5,341 nucleotides of DNA, taken from NCBI GenBank assembly GCA_028290345.1, contig JAQGKB010000112.1:1-5341 (forward strand). The letters are read 5' to 3'. The notes beneath the pieces were generated by a model. The model made no database searches. It was not told where the DNA came from and was given only the letters and a program-made list of their open reading frames with translations. This DNA comes from Hyphomicrobiales bacterium. Lineage in GTDB: Bacteria; Pseudomonadota; Alphaproteobacteria; Rhizobiales; Devosiaceae. The stretch's first letter is position 1. Each line of letters opens with the position of its first letter. A program made the position numbers and the translations under genes. Below, in pieces: positions 1 to 5,341 of the stretch.

Positions 1-1
1 G

Positions 2-871
2 TATGTCTGGGTGGATGCGCTGACTAACTACATGACCGCCGTGGGCTATCCGGATACCGAGAGCGCTACGTTCAAGAGATACTGGCCACATACGACGCAT
101 ATCATCGGCAAGGATATCGTCCGCTTCCACTCGGTCTACTGGCCGGCCTTCCTGATGAGTGCCAATTTGCCATTGCCGCAGCGGGTGTTTGCGCATGGTT
201 TTCTGACCGTCGACGGCAAGAAGATGAGCAAGTCGCTCGGCAACGTCATTGATCCGTTTGCGCTGATCGAGGAGTTCGGCATTGATCCGGTGCGGTTCTT
301 CTTCCTGCGCGAAGTGTCGTTCGGCAATGATGGCGACTACAGCCGCGACAAGATCGTCAACCGTTCCAACGCCGATCTCGCCAACGACTTCGGCAATCTG
401 GCGCAGCTCTCCTTATCTATGATCAACAAGAACTGCGACGGCAAGGTGCCGGCGCCGGGCGATTATGCGGACGCCGACAAGGTGCTACTCGACATGGCGG
501 CCACGGCGCTCGAAAAAGCGACGACCGCCATGGACGGACAACTGCTGCACGAGGCGGTCGGCGCGATCTGGGAAGTGGTCGGCGATGCCAACCGCTATTT
601 TGCGGCGCAGGAACCGTGGGCGCTGAAGAAGACCGACTTCAAGCGCATGGAAACGGTGCTCTACGTGACCGCCGAGATCATCCGCCGCATGGCCATCCCG
701 TCGCTGGCGTTCATTCCGGATTCGGCTGGCCGGTTCCTGGATTTCCTCGCCGTGCCTGCCGAACAACGGCAGATCGCGTTTGCAAACGAAAGCGGCAAGC
801 TGACGCCGGGCACGGTGCTGCCGCTGCCCGAGCCGGTGTTCCAGCGCTTCGAGCGGACGAAAGCCGAGTAG
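2..871 (+). CDS. metG: Methionine--tRNA ligase (MetG), C-terminal part; 5' end outside the window
   Basis: This is the last 289 residues of cytoplasmic methionyl-tRNA synthetase, a class I enzyme that charges tRNA(Met) with methionine using ATP. The reading frame is open from the first bases (YVWVDALTNYM, part of the catalytic domain), so the start lies upstream. The GTG at 11 is an internal valine codon. The KMSKS signature that stabilises the ATP-binding loop is intact (KKMSKSLGN; K-M-S-K-S encoded at 221-235), preceded by the conserved IGKDIVRFH segment. From about 350 on comes the alpha-helical anticodon-binding domain (NRSNADLANDFGNL, later EPWALKK). The protein stops at 869-871 soon after that domain, so it lacks the C-terminal OB-fold tRNA-binding extension found in some bacterial MetG proteins. 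That short form is usual in alphaproteobacteria. The stop is 3 bases from the next start, indicating an operon. No defect is seen. Confidence 0.97.
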   Translation, partial: YVWVDALTNYMTAVGYPDTESATFKRYWPHTTHIIGKDIVRFHSVYWPAFLMSANLPLPQRVFAHGFLTVDGKKMSKSLGNVIDPFALIEEFGIDPVRFFFLREVSFGNDGDYSRDKIVNRSNADLANDFGNLAQLSLSMINKNCDGKVPAPGDYADADKVLLDMAATALEKATTAMDGQLLHEAVGAIWEVVGDANRYFAAQEPWALKKTDFKRMETVLYVTAEIIRRMAIPSLAFIPDSAGRFLDFLAVPAEQRQIAFANESGKLTPGTVLPLPEPVFQRFERTKAE

Positions 872-874
872 GCC

Positions 875-1651
875 ATGCTGATCGACAGCCATTGCCATCT
901 CGATTTCGAGGCCTTGAGCGGTGATCTCAATGGCGTGTTGGCCCGGGCCAAGGCGGCCGGGGTGGATGGCATGGTGACGATCTCGACGCGCGTCGAGGAA
1001 TTCGCCAAGGTCAGGGCAATCGCCGAGCCGCATGAGCAGGTCTGGTGTTCGGTGGGTACGCATCCGCACCATGCCGACGAGGAACTGCACATCCAGACGA
1101 CTGATCTGGTGCGGCTCTCGGCGCATCCCAAATGTGTTGCGATTGGTGAGGCGGGGCTCGACTATTTTTACGACAATGCACCGCGCGAGGCGCAGGCAAC
1201 GGGGCTGCGCCGTCACATCGCCGCTGCCCGGGAGACCGGCCTGCCGTTGGTGATCCACAGCCGCGCTGCCGATGATGACATGGCGGCAATCCTCGAAGAG
1301 GAGAGCGGGGCGGGGACCTTCCCGTTTCTGCTGCACTGTTTTACGGCGGGGCCGGATCTGGCCCGCCGGGCGCTCGCGCTTGGCGGCTATGTTTCGTTCT
1401 CCGGCATCATCACCTTCAAGAACGCCGAGGAAATCCGGGAGGTGGCGGCCTTTGTTCCGGCCGACCGCTATCTCGTCGAAACCGACGCACCCTATCTCGC
1501 GCCCATTCCGCATCGCGGCCAATCGAACGAGCCGAGCTTTGTGCGCCATACAGCCGAGAAACTCGCGGAGGTGAGGGGCATATCCCTTGAGGTGCTCGGC
1601 GCGGAGACGACGCGAAATTTTGCGCGTCTGTTCAGCAAGACGGGACTTTGA
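875..1651 (+). CDS. TatD family metal-dependent hydrolase (YcfH/YchF-type DNase family)
   Basis: A complete 258-residue protein of the TatD family, TIM-barrel metal-dependent hydrolases of the amidohydrolase superfamily. Characterised members are cytoplasmic 3'-5' DNases acting on damaged or single-stranded DNA. The expected ligands are visible: the N-terminal H-x-H (H6 and H8 in IDSHCHLDF), E92 in GEAGLDYFYDN, H128 in LPLVIHSRA, H154 in LLHCFTAG and D204 in VETDAPYLAP. The length matches the family norm of about 255-265. The ATG at 875 begins exactly where family members begin (MLIDSHCHLDF), 3 bases after the metG stop, so translation is probably coupled. A tatD gene next to metG is a common arrangement in proteobacteria. 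In that position the gene is usually named tatD or ycfH, but the exact paralogue and substrate cannot be read from the sequence, so no symbol is given. Confidence 0.95.
   Translation: MLIDSHCHLDFEALSGDLNGVLARAKAAGVDGMVTISTRVEEFAKVRAIAEPHEQVWCSVGTHPHHADEELHIQTTDLVRLSAHPKCVAIGEAGLDYFYDNAPREAQATGLRRHIAAARETGLPLVIHSRAADDDMAAILEEESGAGTFPFLLHCFTAGPDLARRALALGGYVSFSGIITFKNAEEIREVAAFVPADRYLVETDAPYLAPIPHRGQSNEPSFVRHTAEKLAEVRGISLEVLGAETTRNFARLFSKTGL
1642..1645 (+). promoter_or_regulatory. Likely ribosome binding site of the MBL hydrolase gene
   Basis: GGGA lies inside the end of the tatD coding region, 8 bases before the ATG at 1654. This is good Shine-Dalgarno spacing for that ATG. The alternative in-frame TTG at 1648, which overlaps the tatD stop, would be only 2 bases from the motif. 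The site therefore favours the ATG as the start. Confidence 0.5.
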
Positions 1652-1653
1652 GC

Positions 1654-2493
1654 ATGGCCGCAGCTGAGCGCATCATTGCGACGATCCTTGGTTGCGGCTC
1701 ATCTGGCGGCGTGCCGCGGGTCGGCAACGTGTGGGGCGAGTGCGATCCGCACAACCCGAAGAACCGCCGCCGCCGTTGTGCGCTGCTGCTCAGCGGCACC
1801 AGTGCCGGCAGCGACGTGCCGACGCAGATCATCATCGATACCGGATGCGACCTTCGCGAGCAGTTGCTCGATGCGCGGGTCAATCACGCCGACGCAGTGT
1901 TATATACGCATGAGCACGCCGACCACACGCATGGGATCGACGATCTGCGCGTGCTCGCGCTCAACAATCGCAGGCGGGTGGACGTTTATCATTCGCTGGA
2001 AGCCGGCAGGCGGCTGCACGAGGCGTTTGCCTACTGTTTCCGAGCGCCAACCGGGAGCGACTATCCGCCGATCCTCAACAGTCACGACATTGCCGCAGGC
2101 GACGAGATCGTCATCGACGGCCCGGGCGGCTCGATCGCCGTCGCGGCCTTTGCCCAGCAGCACGGCTCGATCATGTCGCTGGGCTATCGGGTTGGCGGAT
2201 TTGCCTATTCCTGCGATCTCAGTGGCATTCCGGAAGAGTCCCTGCCGGCCGTATCCGATCTCGATATCTGGGTCATCGACGCCTTGCGGCCGTTTCCGCA
2301 TCCGAGCCATCTGAGCCTGCCGGAATCGCTGGACCTCATTGCAGCACGGGCGCCGCGCCAAGCGGTCCTCACCAACCTCAACATCGAGTTGGACTACGCC
2401 CACGTCGAGGCGACGACGCCGGCCAATGTTACGCCGGCCTTTGACGGCATGCGGATCGACGTCACCGCCGGCCGGATCATCAGCGCCCTTTAA
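1654..2493 (+). CDS. MBL fold metallo-hydrolase, PhnP-like, with an altered C-terminal metal-ligand position
   Basis: A 279-residue cytoplasmic hydrolase of the metallo-beta-lactamase superfamily, closest in layout to PhnP (cyclic phosphodiesterase) and the uncharacterised homologues often found after metG-tatD in alphaproteobacteria. The N-terminus has the glycine-rich LGCGSSGGVPRVG strand-loop, then C30 and C42 around a basic NPKNRRRRC stretch. The signature H-x-H-x-D-H is intact at H86, H88, D90 and H91 (YTHEHADHTHGIDDL). Further expected residues are H170 (QQHGS), D188 (YSCDLSG) and H216/H219 (FPHPSHLSL). In the C-terminal motif, where PhnP-like enzymes carry the last metal-ligand histidine, this protein reads LTNLNIELDY, with N243 where I expect His. 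The start is the ATG 2 bases after the tatD stop. The gene is very probably cotranscribed with metG and tatD. The substrate is unknown, and there are no phn genes in view to support a phosphonate role. Confidence 0.9.
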   Translation: MAAAERIIATILGCGSSGGVPRVGNVWGECDPHNPKNRRRRCALLLSGTSAGSDVPTQIIIDTGCDLREQLLDARVNHADAVLYTHEHADHTHGIDDLRVLALNNRRRVDVYHSLEAGRRLHEAFAYCFRAPTGSDYPPILNSHDIAAGDEIVIDGPGGSIAVAAFAQQHGSIMSLGYRVGGFAYSCDLSGIPEESLPAVSDLDIWVIDALRPFPHPSHLSLPESLDLIAARAPRQAVLTNLNIELDYAHVEATTPANVTPAFDGMRIDVTAGRIISAL

Positions 2494-2625
2494 GTACTCC
2501 GCTGTGGGTTAGCCCGCGATCGGTTCCAAAAGGGCCGCATTTCCCCCGCAGGTTCAGATTCGGTCGATTATGTCCTGCATTTGAGCAAAGTTTCGTGCAG
2601 CGCCGGCCCATTGCAACACATCCGC

Positions 2626-2649
2626 GGGTCATCGCCAAGATGATGACCC
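2626..2649 (+). repeat. Inverted repeat 1, 8-bp arms (GGGTCATC / GATGACCC)
   Basis: The perfect 8-base arms at 2626-2633 and 2642-2649 are separated by 8 bases. The element ends 29 bases before the preferred ATG of the beta-helix gene. It could be a hairpin in the leader RNA or a dyad operator. No T-run follows, so it is not a classical terminator. Its right arm shares three bases (2647-2649) with inverted repeat 2. Confidence 0.65.
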
Positions 2650-2665
2650 AAGATCACAACTTGGG
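2647..2665 (+). repeat. Inverted repeat 2, 6-bp arms (CCCAAG / CTTGGG)
   Basis: The perfect 6-base arms at 2647-2652 and 2660-2665 are separated by 7 bases (ATCACAA). The right arm contains the only weak Shine-Dalgarno-like bases (GGGA, 2663-2666) upstream of the ATG at 2679. If this hairpin formed in RNA it would cover them. It cannot form fully at the same time as inverted repeat 1, because both use 2647-2649. Confidence 0.6.
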
Positions 2666-2678
2666 ACCATTATTCCTT

Positions 2679-4451
2679 ATGCCGCATACCTATTACATCA
2701 ACTCCGCCACTGGCAGTAATGCCAATGTCGGCACCTCGACCAGCACTCCCTTCAAATCGATCACCGCATTGAACAACCTGACGCTGCATCCTGGGGACAG
2801 CGTCCTCCTGGCGCGCGGCGCCAGCTTTTCCGACCAACTGACGGTCAAGAACTCCGGCGTCTCGGGCAATCCGATCACCTTTGGCGCCTACGGGCAGGGT
2901 GCCGCGCCGGTGATCAAGGGACCGGCGACGGGTGTTTACAGTTCCGGCACTCACGACGTAGTGGTGCATGACATCGCGATCGCGCACACCTCCGGTTATG
3001 CGGTTCTGGGGCGCAACGTCTCGAACTGGACAATCGACAATGTCGCCGTTTCCAGCACCGGGTCCGCGACGCATGCGGGATCCGTCTCGTTCGAGAACAG
3101 CTCCAATGTCACGGTGAAGAACAGCACTATCAGCGGGGTGACCGGGGACGGTATCCTAATCAATGGCGGGCATGGCATCACGGTGGCCAACAACACGGTC
3201 GGCACGGTCCAGGGGCCAGCCGCCGACAACGTGCAGATCGGCGCCGCAACTGGCGTTACGATTACCGGCAACCATCTCGATATGAGCGGCACCACAAACT
3301 CCACCAAGGGGAACCTGGTCGTCAACAAGTCGGACGGCGTCGATATCGAGCACAACACGCTGGTTGGCGGCAAGTACGGCGCCAGCGTCAACTCGAACAA
3401 CGTCACGATCGCATCGAACGATATCCACGGGCAAAAGGGTTATAGCTGGAGTTTTGGCGTCGGGCTGGCAGAGAATTGGAACGTCAAGAACTACAACATC
3501 CATGACAACAACATTCACGATGTGGCCCGGGGCGTCGCGGTCACCGGCGCCAGCACGACCTTGTGGCGCGAGAATATCGACGTGCACAACAACACGTTCT
3601 CTCACATGGGCACTGCCGCTCTGGTGGTCGACCGCAATGCGAGCGGCGATTTCCTCAACAACCACGTGAGTGCGGATAGCACGGCGACGCAGATCTCCAG
3701 CTGGATCGCGCAACAGGGCAAGTTCCCGGTCAGCGGAACCGTGACCGATACTGCCACGCCGCTGGTGGCGCATACCGCTTTCGCCACGCTGAGCACCAAT
3801 GCCGCGCAGGTCAGCGGCGGTTTGCTAGCCAACGATACGAGCCCCTCGAACAGCACGCTTTCGGTCAGCTCGGTCGATGGCCATGCAGTCGGCAACGGGC
3901 TGGACGTCGCCGGCAAATACGGCACCGTCTCTATCGATGCGAACGGAAACTTCGTTTTCCACGCCGATGCCAAGGCAACGGCCGGCATCAGCCAGCCAGT
4001 ATCGGATACATTCTCCTACGTGGTGACGGACGGCCATTCGCAGGCCCAAGCCAACCTCCTGATCGATCTGGCGGCGGGCGACCACAGTGGACCGCACGCT
4101 GTAAACGACGCGGCAAGTGTGAGCGTGCACGGCACCGCATCCGGCAATGCGCTCGCCAACGACCAGCACCCTTACGGCGATACGCTGTTCCTGAGGTCGA
4201 TCGGAGATGCGAAGATCGGTTCGGGTTCCTCGGCCGATGTTGCGGGCCTTTATGGGACGTTGCACATTGCGGCCGACGGTGCCTTTACCTACGCTGCGGA
4301 CGCCTCAAAGTTCGGCGTCGCCGGCGGTATGCTGCACGACAGCTTTACCTACAAGATGTCGGACGGCATTGCCCAGGACAGCGCCAGCCTGGGGTTCACG
4401 ATCGATCCGCACACGGTTTCCGCCCAGGCTACCTCGGATTTCCACATCTGA
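2679..4451 (+). CDS. Right-handed parallel beta-helix protein with two C-terminal cadherin/VCBS-like domains; probably secreted
   Basis: A 590-residue protein in three parts. Residues 1-110 open with TYYINSATGSNANVGTS and PGDSVLLARG, the typical first turns of DUF1565/pectate-lyase-type beta-helix proteins. Residues about 115-310 hold at least eight PbH1-like turns with an Asn ladder, for example SNVTVKNSTISG, TGVTITGNHLD, DGVDIEHNTLV and IDVHNNTFS. Residues about 362-464 and 473-578 are two related beta-sandwich domains of the Big_9/cadherin/VCBS type, each with L-x-N-D, then G-x-YGT, a D/N-G-x-F strand and DSFTY or DTFSY. Beta-helix proteins of this kind usually bind, cleave or epimerise polysaccharides, but I see no catalytic motif that fixes an activity. 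There is no Sec signal peptide, lipobox, transmembrane segment or RTX repeat. The tail (SAQATSDFHI) would suit an uncleaved C-terminal type I secretion signal (inference). The ATG at 2679 places the start where such proteins begin. The ATGs at 2640 and 2643 and the GTG at 2595 are in frame but have no better ribosome binding site. No secretion genes are in view. Confidence 0.85.
   Translation: MPHTYYINSATGSNANVGTSTSTPFKSITALNNLTLHPGDSVLLARGASFSDQLTVKNSGVSGNPITFGAYGQGAAPVIKGPATGVYSSGTHDVVVHDIAIAHTSGYAVLGRNVSNWTIDNVAVSSTGSATHAGSVSFENSSNVTVKNSTISGVTGDGILINGGHGITVANNTVGTVQGPAADNVQIGAATGVTITGNHLDMSGTTNSTKGNLVVNKSDGVDIEHNTLVGGKYGASVNSNNVTIASNDIHGQKGYSWSFGVGLAENWNVKNYNIHDNNIHDVARGVAVTGASTTLWRENIDVHNNTFSHMGTAALVVDRNASGDFLNNHVSADSTATQISSWIAQQGKFPVSGTVTDTATPLVAHTAFATLSTNAAQVSGGLLANDTSPSNSTLSVSSVDGHAVGNGLDVAGKYGTVSIDANGNFVFHADAKATAGISQPVSDTFSYVVTDGHSQAQANLLIDLAAGDHSGPHAVNDAASVSVHGTASGNALANDQHPYGDTLFLRSIGDAKIGSGSSADVAGLYGTLHIAADGAFTYAADASKFGVAGGMLHDSFTYKMSDGIAQDSASLGFTIDPHTVSAQATSDFHI
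3021..3606 (+). repeat. Degenerate PbH1-type beta-helix repeats within the coding region
   Basis: About eight degenerate turns at the protein level, roughly 20-30 residues apart, share the pattern x-V/I-T/D-I/V-x-x-N-x-I/L/V/F. They begin near 3021 (SNWTIDN), 3103, 3172, 3250, 3337, 3396 (NNVTIASND), 3487 and 3573 (NIDVHNN). The recurring Asn at equivalent places suggests an internal asparagine ladder. The DNA itself is not a tandem repeat. Confidence 0.7.
3762..4412 (+). repeat. Two tandem cadherin/VCBS-like domains (protein-level duplication)
   Basis: The two copies, about 100 residues each, align along their length. GLLANDTSPSNSTLSVSSVDG matches GNALANDQHPYGDTLFLRSIG, and GKYGTVSIDANGNFVFHAD matches GLYGTLHIAADGAFTYAAD. 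DTFSYVVTDGHSQAQ matches DSFTYKMSDGIAQDS. The copies are clearly diverged, so this is an old duplication or a family feature, not a recent one. Confidence 0.75.
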
Positions 4452-4475
4452 GAGTAGCGGCCGTCGCAAAATCGC

Positions 4476-4503
4476 TTGTTCTTGATATGTTCTATGGTAG
4501 CAT
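4476..4503 (+). promoter_or_regulatory. Possible sigma-70-type promoter of the DUF763 gene
   Basis: TTGTTC (4476-4481) could be the -35 element and TAGCAT (4498-4503) the -10 element, with a 16-base spacer. Each matches the consensus at only about four of six positions. Transcription would begin near 4510, giving a leader of about 27 bases. The pair is weak alone. It is included because the LexA box falls exactly between and over these elements, which is the geometry expected for repression. Confidence 0.35.
4478..4492 (+). promoter_or_regulatory. LexA operator (SOS box), alphaproteobacterial type GTTC-N7-GTTC
   Basis: Two perfect GTTC half sites (4478-4481 and 4489-4492) are separated by exactly seven bases (TTGATAT), equivalent to GAAC-N7-GAAC on the other strand. 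This direct repeat is the established LexA recognition motif of alphaproteobacteria. It lies 44 bases before the ATG of the DUF763 gene and 26 bases after the stop of the beta-helix gene, in a short AT-richer spacer. It is therefore positioned to repress the DUF763 gene until DNA damage triggers LexA cleavage. An eight-base match can occur by chance, but its place in the only promoter-like gap makes that less likely. Confidence 0.75.
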
Positions 4504-4536
4504 GGATGCCAAACAGTCAGGGCAGACGATAGAGCG

Positions 4537-5341
4537 ATGGCACAACGAACCGGCAGCGCCGACTTGCCGCTCCATGGCGGCTATGTCCCGAAGTGGCTGA
4601 GCAGTCGCATGACACGGCTCGGCGCTGTCATAAGCCAGGCGATCGTCTACGAATATGGGCGGGACGAGTTGCTGCGTCGCTTGGCGCATCCTTTCTGGTT
4701 CCAGTCCTTCGGGGCGGTGATGGGCATGGATTGGCACTCCTCCGGCATCACCACCAGCGTGATCGGCGCGCTCAAGCGAGGGCTGCGGCCCCTGGAAGGC
4801 GAGCTTGGCATCCATGTCTGCGGCGGTCGCGGCAAGCATTCTCGGCAGACGCCGCAGGAACTGCTGACCATCGGCCAACGCGTGGGGTTTGACGGCGCGG
4901 CCCTGGGCCAGACCAGCCGGCTCGTGGCCAAGGTCGATAGCGCCGCCGTGCAGGACGGGTTCGATCTCTACCTGCACGGCTTCATCGTGACCGATGACGG
5001 CCATTGGGTCGTGGTGCAACAGGGCATGAAGGGCGAAACCAAGCAGGCGCGGCGTTATCACTGGTTGTCGGAGGGGCTGCAAAGTTTTGTCGATTCGCCT
5101 CATGCCGCCATTGATGGCGAAGGGCAGGGCGAGATCGTCAATCTCGCCGACAGGCGTGCCCGGCGCTCCCGGCAGGCGCAGATCGATCTCTTGGGCAGCC
5201 TCGGCCCGGACGGCATCGTGCGGCAGATCGAGGATATCGAAGCGCCTGGACGCGCCCCCAAGGCCAGCTCGCTGCCGGACGAGCCGTTCCTGCCGCACCT
5301 GATCATGCCCGAGCATCACGATGTGCGCCCGAGCGACGTGA
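4537..5341 (+). CDS. DUF763 domain-containing protein, N-terminal 268 residues; continues beyond the window
   Basis: The frame is open from the ATG at 4537 to the last base, giving 268 codons without a stop. The 3' end lies outside. The sequence is a clear DUF763 protein, a family conserved in archaea and bacteria with no established function. The hallmark blocks are RTGSADLPLHGGYVPKWL (residues 4-21), PFWFQSFGAVMGMDWHSSG (52-70, with D65 and H67), GIHVCGGRGKHSRQTPQE (91-108), DGFDLYLHGFIV (140-151) and WVVVQQGMKGETKQARRYHW (157-176, with Q161, Q162, R172, R173 and H175). The clustered conserved polar residues suggest an enzyme, but no reaction can be named. The start is secure: family members begin at the RTG-ADLPLH block, and the frame has a stop at 4498-4500 with no other ATG between. 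The Shine-Dalgarno sequence is weak. There is no signal peptide or membrane segment, so it is likely cytoplasmic. The upstream LexA box suggests SOS control and hence a DNA repair or damage role (inference). Confidence 0.93.
   Translation, partial: MAQRTGSADLPLHGGYVPKWLSSRMTRLGAVISQAIVYEYGRDELLRRLAHPFWFQSFGAVMGMDWHSSGITTSVIGALKRGLRPLEGELGIHVCGGRGKHSRQTPQELLTIGQRVGFDGAALGQTSRLVAKVDSAAVQDGFDLYLHGFIVTDDGHWVVVQQGMKGETKQARRYHWLSEGLQSFVDSPHAAIDGEGQGEIVNLADRRARRSRQAQIDLLGSLGPDGIVRQIEDIEAPGRAPKASSLPDEPFLPHLIMPEHHDVRPSDV

Larger units (their letters stand above)
2494..2678 (+). other. Non-coding region between the operon end and the beta-helix gene
   Basis: This is the only longer gap between the first three genes and the beta-helix gene. 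Right after the stop there is a small GTGGG-TTAG-CCCGC hairpin (2504-2517). It has one G-T pair and no following T-run, so it is not a convincing terminator. No canonical -35/-10 pair was found. The last 53 bases hold two overlapping perfect inverted repeats, listed separately. The reading frame of the beta-helix gene stays open back to a GTG at 2595, but the residues encoded before 2679 look like neither a signal peptide nor a domain. Confidence 0.5.

Noticed and set aside
485..1549. Long minus-strand reading frame (354 codons) across metG and tatD
   Set aside because: It lies antisense to two genes with clear family motifs. The translation is Arg/His-rich with no recognisable domain, as expected of a shadow frame in GC-rich DNA.
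1648..1650. TTG start for the MBL hydrolase overlapping the tatD stop
   Set aside because: The GGGA motif is only 2 bases upstream of TTG but 8 bases upstream of the ATG at 1654, and ATG is the stronger start codon.
1900..2403. Minus-strand reading frame of 167 codons
   Set aside because: It is antisense to the MBL hydrolase, whose HxHxDH motif is intact. The minus translation shows no known motif.
2504..2517. Hairpin after the MBL gene as a rho-independent terminator
   Set aside because: The stem is only five pairs including one G-T, and there is no T-run after it.
2595..2678. N-terminal extension of the beta-helix protein from GTG 2595 or ATG 2640/2643
   Set aside because: The extra residues form no signal peptide or domain, and no good ribosome binding site precedes these codons. 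The family-like start is at 2679. ATG 2643 is not fully excluded.
3760..4451. RTX calcium-binding repeats in the C-terminal part of the beta-helix protein
   Set aside because: No GGxGxDxxx nonapeptides are present. The region is two beta-sandwich domains instead.
4492..5319. Long minus-strand reading frame (275 codons) at the right end
   Set aside because: The + strand frame from 4537 encodes unmistakable DUF763 motifs, so the minus frame is its antisense shadow. It would also end inside the LexA box.

Overview
The window looks like a chromosomal segment of a GC-rich alphaproteobacterium, probably of the order Hyphomicrobiales (rhizobia and relatives). Three things point there: the compact metG-tatD-MBL hydrolase arrangement, the style of the MetG and MBL proteins, and a GTTC-N7-GTTC LexA box of the alphaproteobacterial type. 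All four complete or partial gene groups lie on the + strand. No RNA gene, CRISPR array, insertion sequence or phage gene was seen.

Left part (1-2493): the end of a housekeeping operon. The 3' part of metG (methionyl-tRNA synthetase) is followed after 3 bases by a TatD-family metal-dependent hydrolase, and after 2 more bases by a PhnP-like metallo-beta-lactamase-fold hydrolase. The tight spacing implies one transcript. In the third protein, the position where I expect a C-terminal metal-ligand histidine is an asparagine.

Middle (2494-4451): a 185-base non-coding stretch ends in two overlapping perfect inverted repeats (2626-2665), just upstream of a 590-residue accessory gene. That protein is an Asn-rich right-handed parallel beta-helix followed by two tandem cadherin/VCBS-like beta-sandwich domains. 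It has no Sec signal peptide and no RTX repeats. It is probably an extracellular carbohydrate-interacting protein, possibly exported by a type I system.

Right part (4452-5341): an 85-base intergenic region carries a perfect GTTC-N7-GTTC LexA operator 44 bases upstream of a gene that runs off the window end and encodes a DUF763 protein. This is the most interesting signal here: a conserved family of unknown function appears to be placed under SOS (DNA damage) control, which suggests a role in DNA repair or the damage response.
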